From contig NC_015500.1 of assembly GCF_000212415.1 (NCBI RefSeq), forward strand, positions 1,488,001-1,552,000: a stretch of 64,000 nt of DNA, in the 5' to 3' direction. Origin of the DNA: Treponema brennaborense DSM 12168. GTDB lineage: Bacteria; Spirochaetota; Spirochaetia; Treponematales; Treponemataceae. The notes below the pieces were generated by a model. That model was not told where the DNA came from and ran no database searches. It saw nothing but the letters and a program-made list of their open reading frames with translations. This document shows, in pieces, positions 55,868-64,000 of the stretch. Positions within the stretch are counted from its first letter, which is position 1. Every line of letters starts with the position of its first letter. A program made the position numbers and the translations under genes.

Positions 55868-56823
55868 TGCCTACTTTTTCCGTAACCGTACCGGCTGCAA
55901 GCGCCGCCGAACGGCTCGACAAATATTTGATTTCTTGTGAATCAGTTCAGCAGCAATGCGCGGGATTGAACCGATCGAAACTGAAAGCCATTGCGACCGG
56001 TATAACGGTAAACGGCAGGGATGCGAAACTGTCAACTAAAATACGACCCGGAGACAGTATCGTCGTCGATTGGGCTGACAACATTCCCGACCATATCGAT
56101 CCGGAAGATATTCCGCTCGACATCATATATGAAGACGGCAACGTCGCCGTCGTGAATAAAAAGCAGGGGATGGTCACGCATCCGGCTTTGGGAAACTGGT
56201 CGGGAACGTTGGTAAACGCGCTGCTGTTTCATTGGAATCGGGAATCGGTGGCACAGACGGCCCGAAGACCGGGTATCGTCCATCGGCTTGACAAAGATAC
56301 GTCGGGTCTGATTATCACCGGAAAAAACCGCGAATCGGAAGAATGGCTTCAGGCGCAATTTCGGGACAGACGCGTTAAAAAAGAATATATCGCTATCGTC
56401 GCGGGCCGTCCGCCGCACGCAAGCGGCACTATCAAAACGCAGATCATCCGCGATCCGCGGAACAGGAAACGATTCAAGGCGGAAACCGGTACCGAAAACG
56501 GAAAATTCGCGCATACGCAGTACCGCTGCATCGCCTGTTACGGGTCTTTTTCGCTCATGCGGCTGCAGCTCAAAACGGGCCGAACGCATCAGATCCGCGT
56601 GCACATGAAATATCTGGGTTGTCCGATCTTGGGCGATCCGCTGTACGGAAATAAAACGCAGCTGTTTCCGGACGCAACGCTGATGCTCCATTCGCGGCTG
56701 CTCTCCATACGGCTGCCCGGACAGGCGGCTTTTTCCGAATTCAAGGCGCCTGTTCCACGGCGGTTCAAAAAAGTTCTCAAAACGCTTCACGGAAAATACC
56801 TGAAATGTACGATTACCCGATAA
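55867..56823 (+). CDS. RluA-family pseudouridine synthase (RluD-like)
   Basis: A 318-residue enzyme converting uridine to pseudouridine in rRNA. The N-terminal S4-type RNA-binding segment (ERLDKYLIS, SKLKAIATGITVNGRDAK) is followed by the catalytic core: PGIVHRLDKDTSGLIIT, where the aspartate of H-R-L-D is catalytic. FRDRRVKKEYIAIVAG and LKTGRTHQIRVHMKYLGCPI with GDPLYG also match. The S4 domain and the order of motifs fit RluD/RluC. The start ATG 55867 shares a base with the preceding stop. Its 3' end overlaps the second pseudouridine synthase gene by 19 bases. Confidence 0.92.
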   Translation: MPTFSVTVPAASAAERLDKYLISCESVQQQCAGLNRSKLKAIATGITVNGRDAKLSTKIRPGDSIVVDWADNIPDHIDPEDIPLDIIYEDGNVAVVNKKQGMVTHPALGNWSGTLVNALLFHWNRESVAQTARRPGIVHRLDKDTSGLIITGKNRESEEWLQAQFRDRRVKKEYIAIVAGRPPHASGTIKTQIIRDPRNRKRFKAETGTENGKFAHTQYRCIACYGSFSLMRLQLKTGRTHQIRVHMKYLGCPILGDPLYGNKTQLFPDATLMLHSRLLSIRLPGQAAFSEFKAPVPRRFKKVLKTLHGKYLKCTITR

Positions 56824-57602
56824 TATACGCAGATCAGGATTTTATCGTTATCGATAAACCGGCGGGCGTTCCGTCCGCACCGCTGCGCCCGGACGACACC
56901 GAAAACGCCCTGCAGCAAGCGATCGAACGCTTTCCGGATATGGCAGGCGTAACCGGCCGAAAGCCCGTGGAACACGGACTGGTACACCGCATCGATACGG
57001 CGACGCGCGGATTGCTACTCATCGCGCGCACTCAGAACGCCTACGACGCTTTTCAGCGAATACAGGCGGAAAACCGCTTCTTCAAAGAATACGAAGCAAC
57101 CTGCCGCCAGCTGACCGTTTGCGAAGAAACACGTTCCGGTTTTCCGCCGCTGCCGGAAAACGTCGCACGCAGCATCGCGCGGCTGCGTCTCGGCGCAGAG
57201 GCGGTTTCTTTTTCGGTGCAGAGCGCGTTCCGGTTCTACGGAGAAGGGCGGACGAGCGTCCGCCCCGTTACCGAACTCGCCTCCAAATTCGCCCGAAAAA
57301 AAAGCGGAGATTCAATATATACTACGGAAATCGTATTAAGTTGTATATCAAAAGATACGGTTCTGGCAAAATGCAGAATCTCCAAAGGGTTCCGGCATCA
57401 GGTACGCTGCCATCTGGCATGGTGCGGCGTGCCGGTAGCAGACGATTCGCTGTACGCTCCGGCTTTACCCGAAACCGGTGCGGAACGGTTACTGCAGTTT
57501 TACGCGACCGCTCTGGAATTTCCGCATCCATCGAGCGGCGTTCCGCTCCGCATAGAACTCAAGCAGCCCCCAAGTGGATATACCGAAATCGGCGGCAATT
57601 GA
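56805..57602 (+). CDS. RluA-family pseudouridine synthase, short form
   Basis: A 265-residue second RluA-family enzyme without an S4 domain. It starts directly at the core (YPIIYADQDFIVIDKPAGVP) and has VEHGLVHRIDTATRGLLLIA (catalytic D). FRFYGEGRTSVRPV lies in a degenerate insert, then KCRISKGFRHQVRCHLAWCG and VPVADDSLYAP at the family's R-x-H-Q-I-R-x-H position. It is divergent from the adjacent gene, so it is not a recent duplication. Target RNA unknown. Its start is inside the previous gene and its end is 49 bases before the iron-type ABC operon. Confidence 0.88.
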   Translation: MYDYPIIYADQDFIVIDKPAGVPSAPLRPDDTENALQQAIERFPDMAGVTGRKPVEHGLVHRIDTATRGLLLIARTQNAYDAFQRIQAENRFFKEYEATCRQLTVCEETRSGFPPLPENVARSIARLRLGAEAVSFSVQSAFRFYGEGRTSVRPVTELASKFARKKSGDSIYTTEIVLSCISKDTVLAKCRISKGFRHQVRCHLAWCGVPVADDSLYAPALPETGAERLLQFYATALEFPHPSSGVPLRIELKQPPSGYTEIGGN

Positions 57603-57614
57603 ATATATTCATTT
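57597..57614 (+). promoter_or_regulatory. Palindrome upstream of the iron-type ABC operon
   Basis: AATTGAATATATTCATTT contains a perfect 12-bp palindrome (57600-57611) that extends to 18 bp with one mismatched pair. It lies at the end of the preceding gene, about 40 bases before the binding-protein start, where a metal-responsive repressor could act. Confidence 0.5.
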
Positions 57615-57651
57615 TTATCGCTATCCGTATACTGGTCAGCAAGAGGTTGCC

Positions 57652-58668
57652 ATGAAACGTATAATTTCAGTCTTGCTAAGTTGCATATTCGCTGCCGCCG
57701 TCTTTGCGGCGGGAAAAGGCGACGCGGGAAAAAGCCGTACCGGAGGAGAACTGTTCGTTTATTCGGTTATAAACGATGAAGAAACCCGGCTCCTCACCGA
57801 ATTATTTACGGAACGCACCGGAATACGAGTAACGTATCTGCGTGCGGCTACGGGAGAACTGGTAAACAGGGTCATAGCCGAACGGAAATCGCCGCAGGCG
57901 GATGTGTTGCTCGGCGGACCGTCGTCCCTGCATATCGCGGCGGCGGAAAAAGGTGCGCTCTCTCCGTACCGGTCGCCGGTATCCGCTTCGTTTCCGGCGT
58001 ACACGAAAGATCCCGCCGGAGTGTGGAACGGGTTCTGCGTGCTGACACTCGGTATCGGAATCAATACGGATCGGTTTGAAAAGAAATTTCCGGGCAAGAA
58101 GCTGCCCGCCGTATGGGACGACCTGACGGATCCCGATTTTAAGGACGAAATAGTCATGACCGATCCGGCGTCGTCGTCCACGGCGTACCTGTTCGTTCAG
58201 AATCAGCTGCAGCGGCTCGGTTACGATGCCGGCTGGGAATATCTGCTCAAACTGTCGCCGCTGGTCGGACAATTTCCGTCGAGCGGCGGCGCGCCGCCCA
58301 AATTGGTCGGAACGGGTGAATACGCTATCGGCATCGCGTACGTTCACGCGCTCGCAAAATATAAGGCGCAGGGATTCCCGGTGCAGATTATCGCGCCGCC
58401 CCAATCAGCCGGAGAAGTCGACGCGGTATCCGTAATAAAAAACGGACCGAATGAAGCGAACGCCCGCGCGTTCATAGATTTTTTGCTGTCCGAAGAAGCG
58501 CAGACGCTGTTCGCATCCCTTTCGTATACGACGCCGGTGAATCCCGCAGTCGCCAGCGTACCGGGCGCCGTTTCCATAGACGATGTCGATTTGCTTCCCT
58601 ACGATGCGGAACTCGCGGGCAGGCAAAGGGATCAAGTACTCGACCGCTGGCAGAAAACGGTAAAATGA
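57652..58668 (+). CDS. ABC transporter substrate-binding protein, iron(III) type
   Basis: A 338-residue periplasmic-type binding protein (FbpA/AfuA family). A hydrophobic N-terminus (MKRIISVLLSCIFAAAVFAA) precedes GKGDAGKS. The mature part begins LFVYSVINDEETRLLTELF, the extracellular binding family start, then LGGPSSLHIAAAEKGAL, WDDLTDPDFKDEIVMTDPAS and FIDFLLSEEAQTLFASL. There is a cysteine in the signal region (SCIF) but no lipobox cysteine at the expected site, as for the BMP protein at 6436. Iron is the likely ligand by family; phosphonate or other anions are possible. AGAGG precedes the ATG. The permease ATG overlaps its stop. Confidence 0.88.
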   Translation: MKRIISVLLSCIFAAAVFAAGKGDAGKSRTGGELFVYSVINDEETRLLTELFTERTGIRVTYLRAATGELVNRVIAERKSPQADVLLGGPSSLHIAAAEKGALSPYRSPVSASFPAYTKDPAGVWNGFCVLTLGIGINTDRFEKKFPGKKLPAVWDDLTDPDFKDEIVMTDPASSSTAYLFVQNQLQRLGYDAGWEYLLKLSPLVGQFPSSGGAPPKLVGTGEYAIGIAYVHALAKYKAQGFPVQIIAPPQSAGEVDAVSVIKNGPNEANARAFIDFLLSEEAQTLFASLSYTTPVNPAVASVPGAVSIDDVDLLPYDAELAGRQRDQVLDRWQKTVK

Positions 58669-60323
58669 TGCGAACGTATCGGCCGGGTTCCGGTCAGCTG
58701 CGGCTCTTTCTGCTCTGGACGGCGGTCGCCGGCTTCTGTCTGATTTTTATCGTCTATCCGCTGGCGACTATTGCGTTCGCCGCGGACGGCGCCAGCTGGA
58801 AAACCGTCTGTTCCTCGCCGCGCTGGTACGGTGCGGCCGTCAACACACTGTTGTGCACGGTGCTGTCGACCGACTGCGCGACGGTTACCGGATTCATATA
58901 CGCGTACGCGGTAACGCGGGGAGCCGTGCCGTTCAAACGTTTCTTTTCGTTCATTCCGCTGCTGCATCTGATGACGCCGCCGTTCGTAAGCGGTCTTGCG
59001 TTTATTCTCCTGTTCGGCAGGCAGGGCTTCATTACGCAGACCGTACTGCGGCAGGACGTTTCGTTATACGGCTTGCCGGGACTGCTGATCGCGCAGACGT
59101 TGTGTTTTTTTCCGGTAGCGTACGTGATACTGAAAGGAACGCTTGAAGGAATTCACGCCTCATTGGAACAAGCCGCGCGCGGAATCGGAGCGGGACCGTT
59201 CCGCGTTTTCAGAACCGTAACGCTGCCGCTGTGCCTGCCGGGTCTGGTATCCGCAGCACTGTTCATATCGATTTCCGTTTTAAGCGATTTCGGAAATCCC
59301 CTGCTGATCGGAGGCAGATTCCGCATTCTGGCCGTCGAAGTGTACGCACAGCTTTCAGGCTGGGCAAACACGGGAACGAGTGCGGTACTCGGTATTCTGC
59401 TGCTGATACCGGCGCTGCTCCTGTTTACCGTGCAGCGCGTACTGCTCGCAAAAAAACGGGATCAGATTGCGACGATCGGCAGCAGAAGCGGGGCCGTTCA
59501 GCCGCCGCTCCCGCCGAAACCGGTACGGGCGGCGCTGACGGTATTCTGTTCGTGCATCGCACTGCTGACGCTCGCTCATTTTGCGGCGATTATCATGGGC
59601 GCGTTTTCCCACATATGGGGAGTTGACGCTTCTTTTACCACGGAACATCTGGCGAACGCAATCCGCTTCAAGCGGGAATTGTGGAACAGTCTCCGTTTTG
59701 CAGCAGTCGCCGCGGGGTGTACCGCGGTATTGTCGTCGGTGAGCGCGTTTATCGTATCACGAACGCACCTGCCGTTCGGCAAACTGCTCGACACGGCCGT
59801 TATGCTCCCGGCGGCGATTCCCGGTTCGCTCGTCGGCTTGGCGTTCGTTCTGGCGTTCAACGGGCCGATCAAGCTGACGGGAACGCGGACGATTATCGTC
59901 GTCGCCCTGATCGTATCGTACGTACCGATCGGGTATCGTATTATGACGTCGACGTTCGCCCAAATACGCCGCACCCTCGACGACGGCGCGCGGTCTTTGG
60001 GTGCTTCCCGCATCGGCGTTTTTACCGATATCCTGTTTCCGCTTTCATTCCGGGGATTCTGCGCCGCGTTCGTATTCTGCTTCGTTCAGGCGACGGGTAC
60101 GCTCAGCACGGTTATTTTTCTCGTTTCATTCAAAACGCCGCTGACGTCGGTTACGATTTTGAATCTGGCCGATCAGGGCGATTGGGGAGAAGCGGCGGCG
60201 CTCGCCTTGATACTGACAGTCGCCGCGTTCGGTACGCTCGCAATCGCTTCCGCGGTGCTTGCCGGCAAAAGAAAAACGCCGAGTCGTTTTTCTTTCTCAT
60301 TTTTCGATACGGAGCGGTTATGA
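58665..60323 (+). CDS. ABC transporter permease, fused FbpB type
   Basis: A 552-residue polytopic protein with two BPD_transp_1 halves of about six helices each. Both carry the EAA-type loop. The first half has LEGIHASLEQAARGIGAGPF, the second has IRRTLDDGARSLGASRIGVF, each facing the ATPase. This duplicated form is typical of iron(III) and thiamine/phosphonate-type importers (FbpB, ThiP). The ATG at 58665 overlaps the binding-protein stop (ATGA), and its stop overlaps the ATPase start in the same way, so subunits are coupled. Confidence 0.92.
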   Translation: MMRTYRPGSGQLRLFLLWTAVAGFCLIFIVYPLATIAFAADGASWKTVCSSPRWYGAAVNTLLCTVLSTDCATVTGFIYAYAVTRGAVPFKRFFSFIPLLHLMTPPFVSGLAFILLFGRQGFITQTVLRQDVSLYGLPGLLIAQTLCFFPVAYVILKGTLEGIHASLEQAARGIGAGPFRVFRTVTLPLCLPGLVSAALFISISVLSDFGNPLLIGGRFRILAVEVYAQLSGWANTGTSAVLGILLLIPALLLFTVQRVLLAKKRDQIATIGSRSGAVQPPLPPKPVRAALTVFCSCIALLTLAHFAAIIMGAFSHIWGVDASFTTEHLANAIRFKRELWNSLRFAAVAAGCTAVLSSVSAFIVSRTHLPFGKLLDTAVMLPAAIPGSLVGLAFVLAFNGPIKLTGTRTIIVVALIVSYVPIGYRIMTSTFAQIRRTLDDGARSLGASRIGVFTDILFPLSFRGFCAAFVFCFVQATGTLSTVIFLVSFKTPLTSVTILNLADQGDWGEAAALALILTVAAFGTLAIASAVLAGKRKTPSRFSFSFFDTERL

Positions 60324-61456
60324 TTTTAAAAGAAGATGCTGCGGACGTTGAAATAAGTGCAGTTACCAAGCGTTACGGCAGCGTGGCGGCGGTGGAAAAC
60401 GTATCGATTTCCGCAGCGCACGGAAGCTTCACGACGCTGCTCGGACCGTCCGGCTGCGGCAAAACGACGCTGCTGCGGATGATCGCAGGCTTTTTGGAAC
60501 CCGATTCCGGTTCCGTAAAAATATGCGGACAGGATCAATCCGGTATTCCGCCCGAAAAACGGGCAGTCGGCATGGTATTTCAGGATTACGCGCTTTTTCC
60601 CCATATGACCGTAAGAGCGAATCTGGCATACGGCTTAAAAGTGCGCAAAATACGGAAAGACGAGCGGGAACGGCGGATTGCGGAAACGGCGCGAACGCTC
60701 GCTCTCACGAACGAATTGGACAGATATCCGCACGAACTGAGCGGCGGTCAGCAGCAGCGCGTCGCCGTCGGACGGGTAATCGTCTTGAAACCGCGCATAT
60801 TACTGCTGGACGAACCGTTGAGCAATCTGGACGCCAAGCTGCGTAACCGAGTCCGCGACGAACTGAAAGATCTGCAGCAGCAGCTCGGCATCACCACCAT
60901 ATACGTAACGCACGATCAGACGGAAGCGCTCGCGCTGTCGGATTCGATCGCCGTTATGAATCACGGAAAACTGGAGCAGCAGGGAAGTCCCGCCGACATT
61001 TATACGAAACCGGCGACGCGTTTTACGGCCGATTTTATCGGCGAAGCGAATTTCATCACCGACTCACGGGGAACAGTCTGCGTTGTCAGACCGGAACAGA
61101 TTTCCCTTACGGTATCGGAAGACGGCGATAATGGGGAAGAAAACGGGTCTATACCGACGCTGCCGGAAACGGTGCAAGCCGTCGTAACCGGCTCGTATTA
61201 CTTCGGCGCTACGGTCAGATATAAACTGCGTCCGCTGCCGATACACAAGCCGCTGCCGGGCGGCGGCGGCATCGGTACGCAAACGGCCGACAGTGCGCAA
61301 ACGGGCACCGGTATGCAAGACACTGCCGGTACGCAAACGGCCGCCGCATTGCCCGATCGGCTGATTGCCGACGTACCGTGCAGCTCGGTTCATCGGTTCA
61401 TTCCGACGGGAACCGTCGTCCGCGTCGGATTTACCGGAGCGGCGCCGCTTTCTTGA
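60320..61456 (+). CDS. ABC transporter ATPase, FbpC type
   Basis: A 378-residue ATPase. Walker A LLGPSGCGKTTLLRMIAGFL (residues about 40-59), Q-loop MVFQDYALFPHMTVRANLAY, signature ELSGGQQQRVAVGRVIVLKP, Walker B ILLLDEPLSNLDAKLR, H-loop YVTHDQTEALALSDSI. The C-terminal TOBE_2-type region (residues about 245-378, VVRPEQISL, VTGSYYFGATVRY) is interrupted near residue 310 by a low-complexity insert with repeated G-T-Q-T-A and D-T-A-G. The insert is unusual and may have arisen by slippage. The start ATG 60320 overlaps the permease stop. The 3' end overlaps the convergent folC by 26 bases. Confidence 0.92.
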   Translation: MILKEDAADVEISAVTKRYGSVAAVENVSISAAHGSFTTLLGPSGCGKTTLLRMIAGFLEPDSGSVKICGQDQSGIPPEKRAVGMVFQDYALFPHMTVRANLAYGLKVRKIRKDERERRIAETARTLALTNELDRYPHELSGGQQQRVAVGRVIVLKPRILLLDEPLSNLDAKLRNRVRDELKDLQQQLGITTIYVTHDQTEALALSDSIAVMNHGKLEQQGSPADIYTKPATRFTADFIGEANFITDSRGTVCVVRPEQISLTVSEDGDNGEENGSIPTLPETVQAVVTGSYYFGATVRYKLRPLPIHKPLPGGGGIGTQTADSAQTGTGMQDTAGTQTAAALPDRLIADVPCSSVHRFIPTGTVVRVGFTGAAPLS

Positions 61457-62762
61457 CTTCGGCAAGCAGGTAAAACGAGCCGGTGATCAATAGCGGCGCA
61501 CGGCATTCCTCGGCGCGGGAGCGGGCGGTACGAATCGCTTCGGCGTAATCGGGAATGAACTCGTACGAAAGACCGGCGGCGGAAAATGCCTTGCACAAAC
61601 GGTCGGGATCCGACTGTTTATGGTCGCCGGGGCGGGTGAGCGTGATATGCTCAAAACCGCGGAACAGCGGCGCTAGGGACGCGACGTCCTTATCCGCCGC
61701 ACACGCAAACAGCAGCTGCGGCGGCGTTCCGCCGAACAAACCGAGCGCGCCGAACGTTTCAAGTGTGAACATAATACTGCGAACCGTGTGTGCGCCGTCG
61801 AGAATAACCGGATACGCCGGGTTTCCGGTCACCTCGAAGCGTCCCGGCAGTACGGCTTGCGACAAGCCGTACTCTATCAGCGACTCGTCCATATCAGGAT
61901 ACACCGTTTTAACCGCCGCCGCCGCAAGCGCCGCGTTGATTGCCTGAAACGAACCCGACAACCGTAACGTCGTTCTGATCGGACGTGAAAAAAGCGGCGC
62001 ATCAAACCGGACGTTCATTCCGCCGGAAACGAATTCATGCGTGCAGTCAGTCAGTATGTCGTCAAGAAACATCACGGCGGCACCGGCTTCGGCCGCTTTT
62101 TGCTCGAAAACGGCTCTGACACCCGGAGTTTGCGGCGCTATGCAAACCGGCACGCCCGGTTTTATGATACCGGCTTTTTCCGCCGCAATCAGTTCGACCG
62201 TATTTCCCAAAAACTCCGTATGTTCCAGCTCTATCGGCGTAATGACACACACATCCGGATCGAGCACGTTCGTTGCATCGAGACGCCCGCCCAATCCGGT
62301 TTCAAAAACACCCCAATCCGCGTGCTCCCGTCTGAAACAGACGAACGCAAAAAGCGTTACCAATTCAAACCAAGTGATGGGTCTGTTTCCGGGCAGTGTG
62401 TCGGGTATTATCGAGTCAACGGAATACATCACTTCTTTTACCGCGGCTTCGTATACGGCGTCGCTCAGCGGCTGTGCGCCGGTTCCTATCCGTTCCGAAA
62501 AATCGACGATATGCGGAGACGTGTACAAACCGCATTTGAATCCCGCAGCCCGCAGAATCGAATTGATCATAACCGACACGGAGCCTTTGCCCTTGGAGCC
62601 GGCGACGTGAACCGAGCGGCAGGAATTTTCAGGATGATTAAACCTGCGGCACAGAAACTGCATCGTGTCGAGCCAAAAAATATTTTTTTGCGGAAGCCGC
62701 TCAAAGTTCAGATAAGATTCAAGCCAGTCCTGAAAGACTGCAAGCGGGGTATTTTCACTCAT
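61431..62762 (-). CDS. folC: Folylpolyglutamate/dihydrofolate synthase
   Basis: A 443-residue Mur-ligase-like enzyme that adds glutamate to folates (and possibly to dihydropteroate). The N-terminus has FWLDTMQFLCRRFNHPENS. The P-loop is SVHVAGSKGKGSVSVMINSI (G-T/S-K-G-K-G-S), followed by GLYTSPHIVDFSERI. ADWGVFETGLGGRLDATNVL and LEHTEFLGNTVELIAAEKAG carry the catalytic and metal-binding residues. VILDGAHTVRSI is the C-terminal domain marker. AGGAAGGG precedes the ATG at 62762. It lies downstream of secA on the same strand, separated by a terminator-like hairpin and the 52-bp repeats, and converges on the FbpC gene. Confidence 0.94.
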   Translation of the reverse strand: MSENTPLAVFQDWLESYLNFERLPQKNIFWLDTMQFLCRRFNHPENSCRSVHVAGSKGKGSVSVMINSILRAAGFKCGLYTSPHIVDFSERIGTGAQPLSDAVYEAAVKEVMYSVDSIIPDTLPGNRPITWFELVTLFAFVCFRREHADWGVFETGLGGRLDATNVLDPDVCVITPIELEHTEFLGNTVELIAAEKAGIIKPGVPVCIAPQTPGVRAVFEQKAAEAGAAVMFLDDILTDCTHEFVSGGMNVRFDAPLFSRPIRTTLRLSGSFQAINAALAAAAVKTVYPDMDESLIEYGLSQAVLPGRFEVTGNPAYPVILDGAHTVRSIMFTLETFGALGLFGGTPPQLLFACAADKDVASLAPLFRGFEHITLTRPGDHKQSDPDRLCKAFSAAGLSYEFIPDYAEAIRTARSRAEECRAPLLITGSFYLLAEVKKAAPLR

Positions 62763-62775
62763 TCGCCCTTCCTGT

Positions 62776-62818
62776 AAAAACGGAAAGGCTGTCTATCGGC
62801 GGATATTGCCGGACAGCC
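62776..62818 (-). terminator. Terminator-like hairpin between secA and folC
   Basis: On the minus strand GGGCTGTC-CGGC pairs with GCCG-GACAGCC around a 7-base loop and is followed, after a CCTTTCCG spacer, by TTTTT. The spacer before the T-run is long, so termination may be partial. Confidence 0.5.
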
Positions 62819-62835
62819 CTCCGAAAGTTCGTATT

Positions 62836-62961
62836 GTTGCGCGGCTATCGCCCGCAAAGTCAACGCTTCGCGTTACTATATCGCAGTGTTGCGCGGCTAT
62901 CGCCCGCAAAGTCAACGCTTCGCGTTACTATATCGCAGTGTTGCGTGGCTATCGCCCGCAA
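62836..62961. repeat. 52-bp tandem repeat overlapping the secA stop
   Basis: Two 52-bp units (62836-62887, 62888-62939) are identical. A third partial copy of 22 bases follows (62940-62961) with one change. Units contain short palindromes such as AACGC-TTC-GCGTT. The partial copy covers the last codons of secA. Confidence 0.9.
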
Positions 62962-64000
62962 CACTGCTTATATTTCTTGCCGGAGCCGCAGGGGCACGGG
63001 TCGTTGCGGCCCACTTTGGGCACTGAACGGACAACCGTTACGCTGTCTCCCTGCCGGCGCTGCGCCATAGGCGACGCGTTCGCCGCCTGCCGTGCTGCGT
63101 TGCCGTCGAAAGATTCCACGGCGTTGTGCTGTGCGTTCATCTGGCGTATTTGCGGGCTGCGACGGGCAGCCGGCGCGTTCTGCTGTACTTTTACCCGGAA
63201 AATTCGGGACGCAATTTCATGACGGATGGAATCGATCATATCGTAGAAGATATTGAACCCATCGATTTTGTATTCGGTCAGCGGATTTTTCGATCCGTAG
63301 GAACGCAGATATACGGCTTCGCGCAGACTTTCAAGCTGCTCCAAATGATCGAGCCATTTTTTGTCGATAAGCTGCACGTACTGATACCGGATAAACATGT
63401 TCAGGTTTTCTTTGCCTGCAAGCACTTCCTTTTCCGTCAGATCGTTCTGCAGCAACGACAGCGCGTATTCTTTTTCAGTACCCGAATGGGATTGAATATC
63501 TTCCGCCGTCAGCTGCAAACCGAACGACTGTTTCAGTTTTTCAACGAAAGAGGCGAGCGCCGTTTCATTTTTCTTTCTGTTTTCCGCCCGATATTCTTCT
63601 ATATAGTTGTCAAGCATCTCATCCGCCGCGTCCATAACGCGCGCCGGTAGATTTTCGTCTACCAGAATCGCGTCGCGCTGGTCGTAAATGAAATTACGCT
63701 GTTCGTTGAGTACGTCGTCGTATTCGAGCAGATGTTTACGGATCTCGAAGTTGCGCTCTTCGACCTTCGTCTGCGCCTTTTCGATACCCTTGTTCAGCCA
63801 CGGATGAAAAATCGGTTCTCCCGGTTCCATGCCGATGCGCGACATGATGTTTTTCATCCGTTCGCCGCCGAACAGCCGCATAAGATCGTCGTCCATCGAA
63901 ATGTAGAATTTACTGCGTCCCGGATCGCCTTGACGTCCGGAACGGCCGCGCAGCTGATTGTCTATACGGCGGCTTTCGTGGCGTTCCGTACCGATAACGT
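62949..64000 (-). CDS. secA: Preprotein translocase ATPase SecA, C-terminal part (5' end outside window)
   Basis: The visible 350 residues are the C-terminal part of SecA, the motor of the Sec export pathway. The frame is open to the right edge, where it reads [20 protein letters not shown] then [19 protein letters not shown], the conserved end of the second nucleotide-binding domain (arginine-finger motif). The helical scaffold follows: [30 protein letters not shown]. Then comes [40 protein letters not shown] with [11 protein letters not shown]. The C-terminus is the SecB-binding zinc motif [13 protein letters not shown] (C-x-C-x8-C-C). The stop codon sits in the loop of an 11-bp hairpin (62935-62967). 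Confidence 0.97.
   Translation of the reverse strand, partial: VIGTERHESRRIDNQLRGRSGRQGDPGRSKFYISMDDDLMRLFGGERMKNIMSRIGMEPGEPIFHPWLNKGIEKAQTKVEERNFEIRKHLLEYDDVLNEQRNFIYDQRDAILVDENLPARVMDAADEMLDNYIEEYRAENRKKNETALASFVEKLKQSFGLQLTAEDIQSHSGTEKEYALSLLQNDLTEKEVLAGKENLNMFIRYQYVQLIDKKWLDHLEQLESLREAVYLRSYGSKNPLTEYKIDGFNIFYDMIDSIRHEIASRIFRVKVQQNAPAARRSPQIRQMNAQHNAVESFDGNAARQAANASPMAQRRQGDSVTVVRSVPKVGRNDPCPCGSGKKYKQCCGR

Noticed and set aside
62836-62961. CRISPR array
   Set aside because: The 52-bp units are directly adjacent with no variable spacers, and no cas gene is near. It is a simple tandem repeat.

Overview
The window looks like a chromosomal segment of a spirochaete, most likely a Treponema of moderate G+C content. 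The evidence is a TmpC/BMP-type nucleoside-binding protein with its ABC transporter, a CheW and a methyl-accepting chemotaxis protein, lysine-free exported binding proteins typical of treponemes, and a large set of housekeeping genes. Genes are tightly packed on both strands with many ATGA/TAATG overlaps. TTG and GTG starts are used (NAD kinase, RecN, MCP, DUF4340). No gene-free stretch exceeds about 300 bases. The species assignment is inference from gene content and base composition.

Layout. 1-6284: one co-directional run with a HEAT-repeat protein (cut by the left edge), cheW, a DegT-fold protein without its PLP lysine, NAD kinase, recN and a conserved hypothetical. 6285-11251: BMP-family nucleoside uptake system with its own promoter and an internal terminator after the binding-protein gene. 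11252-12516: stand-alone MsmK/UgpC-type sugar ABC ATPase with a near-consensus promoter and a terminator. 12546-16207 (minus): RNB-domain exoribonuclease and a catalytically dead beta-lactamase-fold protein fused to DUF302. 16365-16665 (minus): tRNA-Glu(CTC) and tRNA-Gln(CTG). 16700-21660: a variable, partly A/T-rich island. It begins with remains of a type II secretion/pilus locus (27-codon pseudopilin, remnant, A24 prepilin peptidase, gspF tail on the other strand). It continues with two overlapping gene pairs that look like effector/partner modules, one with an NlpC/P60 peptidase followed by a YARHG protein. A 46-bp perfect direct repeat follows each partner gene, and the NlpC/P60 gene has an elaborate hairpin leader with a 24-codon ORF.

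21678-25708: HD-domain protein, MATE exporter with a ROK regulator whose promoter is covered by a 42-bp perfect palindrome, and a lysine 2,3-aminomutase-family radical SAM enzyme. 25709-28083: an alternative sigma factor behind a canonical sigma-54 promoter, then argG. 28181-35098: amino-acid block thrA (AK-HSD), a DAHP synthase/prephenate dehydratase fusion, acetolactate synthase small subunit, then an MFS transporter and a DUF554 protein. 35150-44140: DUF763 (minus), DEAD-box helicase, ABC-F ATPase, MCP, and an exported Cthe_2159-like protein (minus). 44281-49401: RNase Z and a Gld-like ABC exporter with DUF4340. 49388-57602: CPBP protease (minus), PilZ protein, exported repeat protein, ComEC-like protein, rsmA, YggS, exported protein, and two RluA-family pseudouridine synthases. 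57652-61456: iron(III)-type ABC transporter behind a small palindrome. 61431-64000 (minus): folC and the 3' part of secA, separated by a 52-bp tandem repeat.

A regulatory theme crosses the window. Six genes lack a Shine-Dalgarno sequence and have a -35/17 bp/-10 promoter placed so that transcription should begin at or within about two bases of the start codon, which predicts leaderless mRNAs. The other genes mostly have clear GGAGG-like sites.
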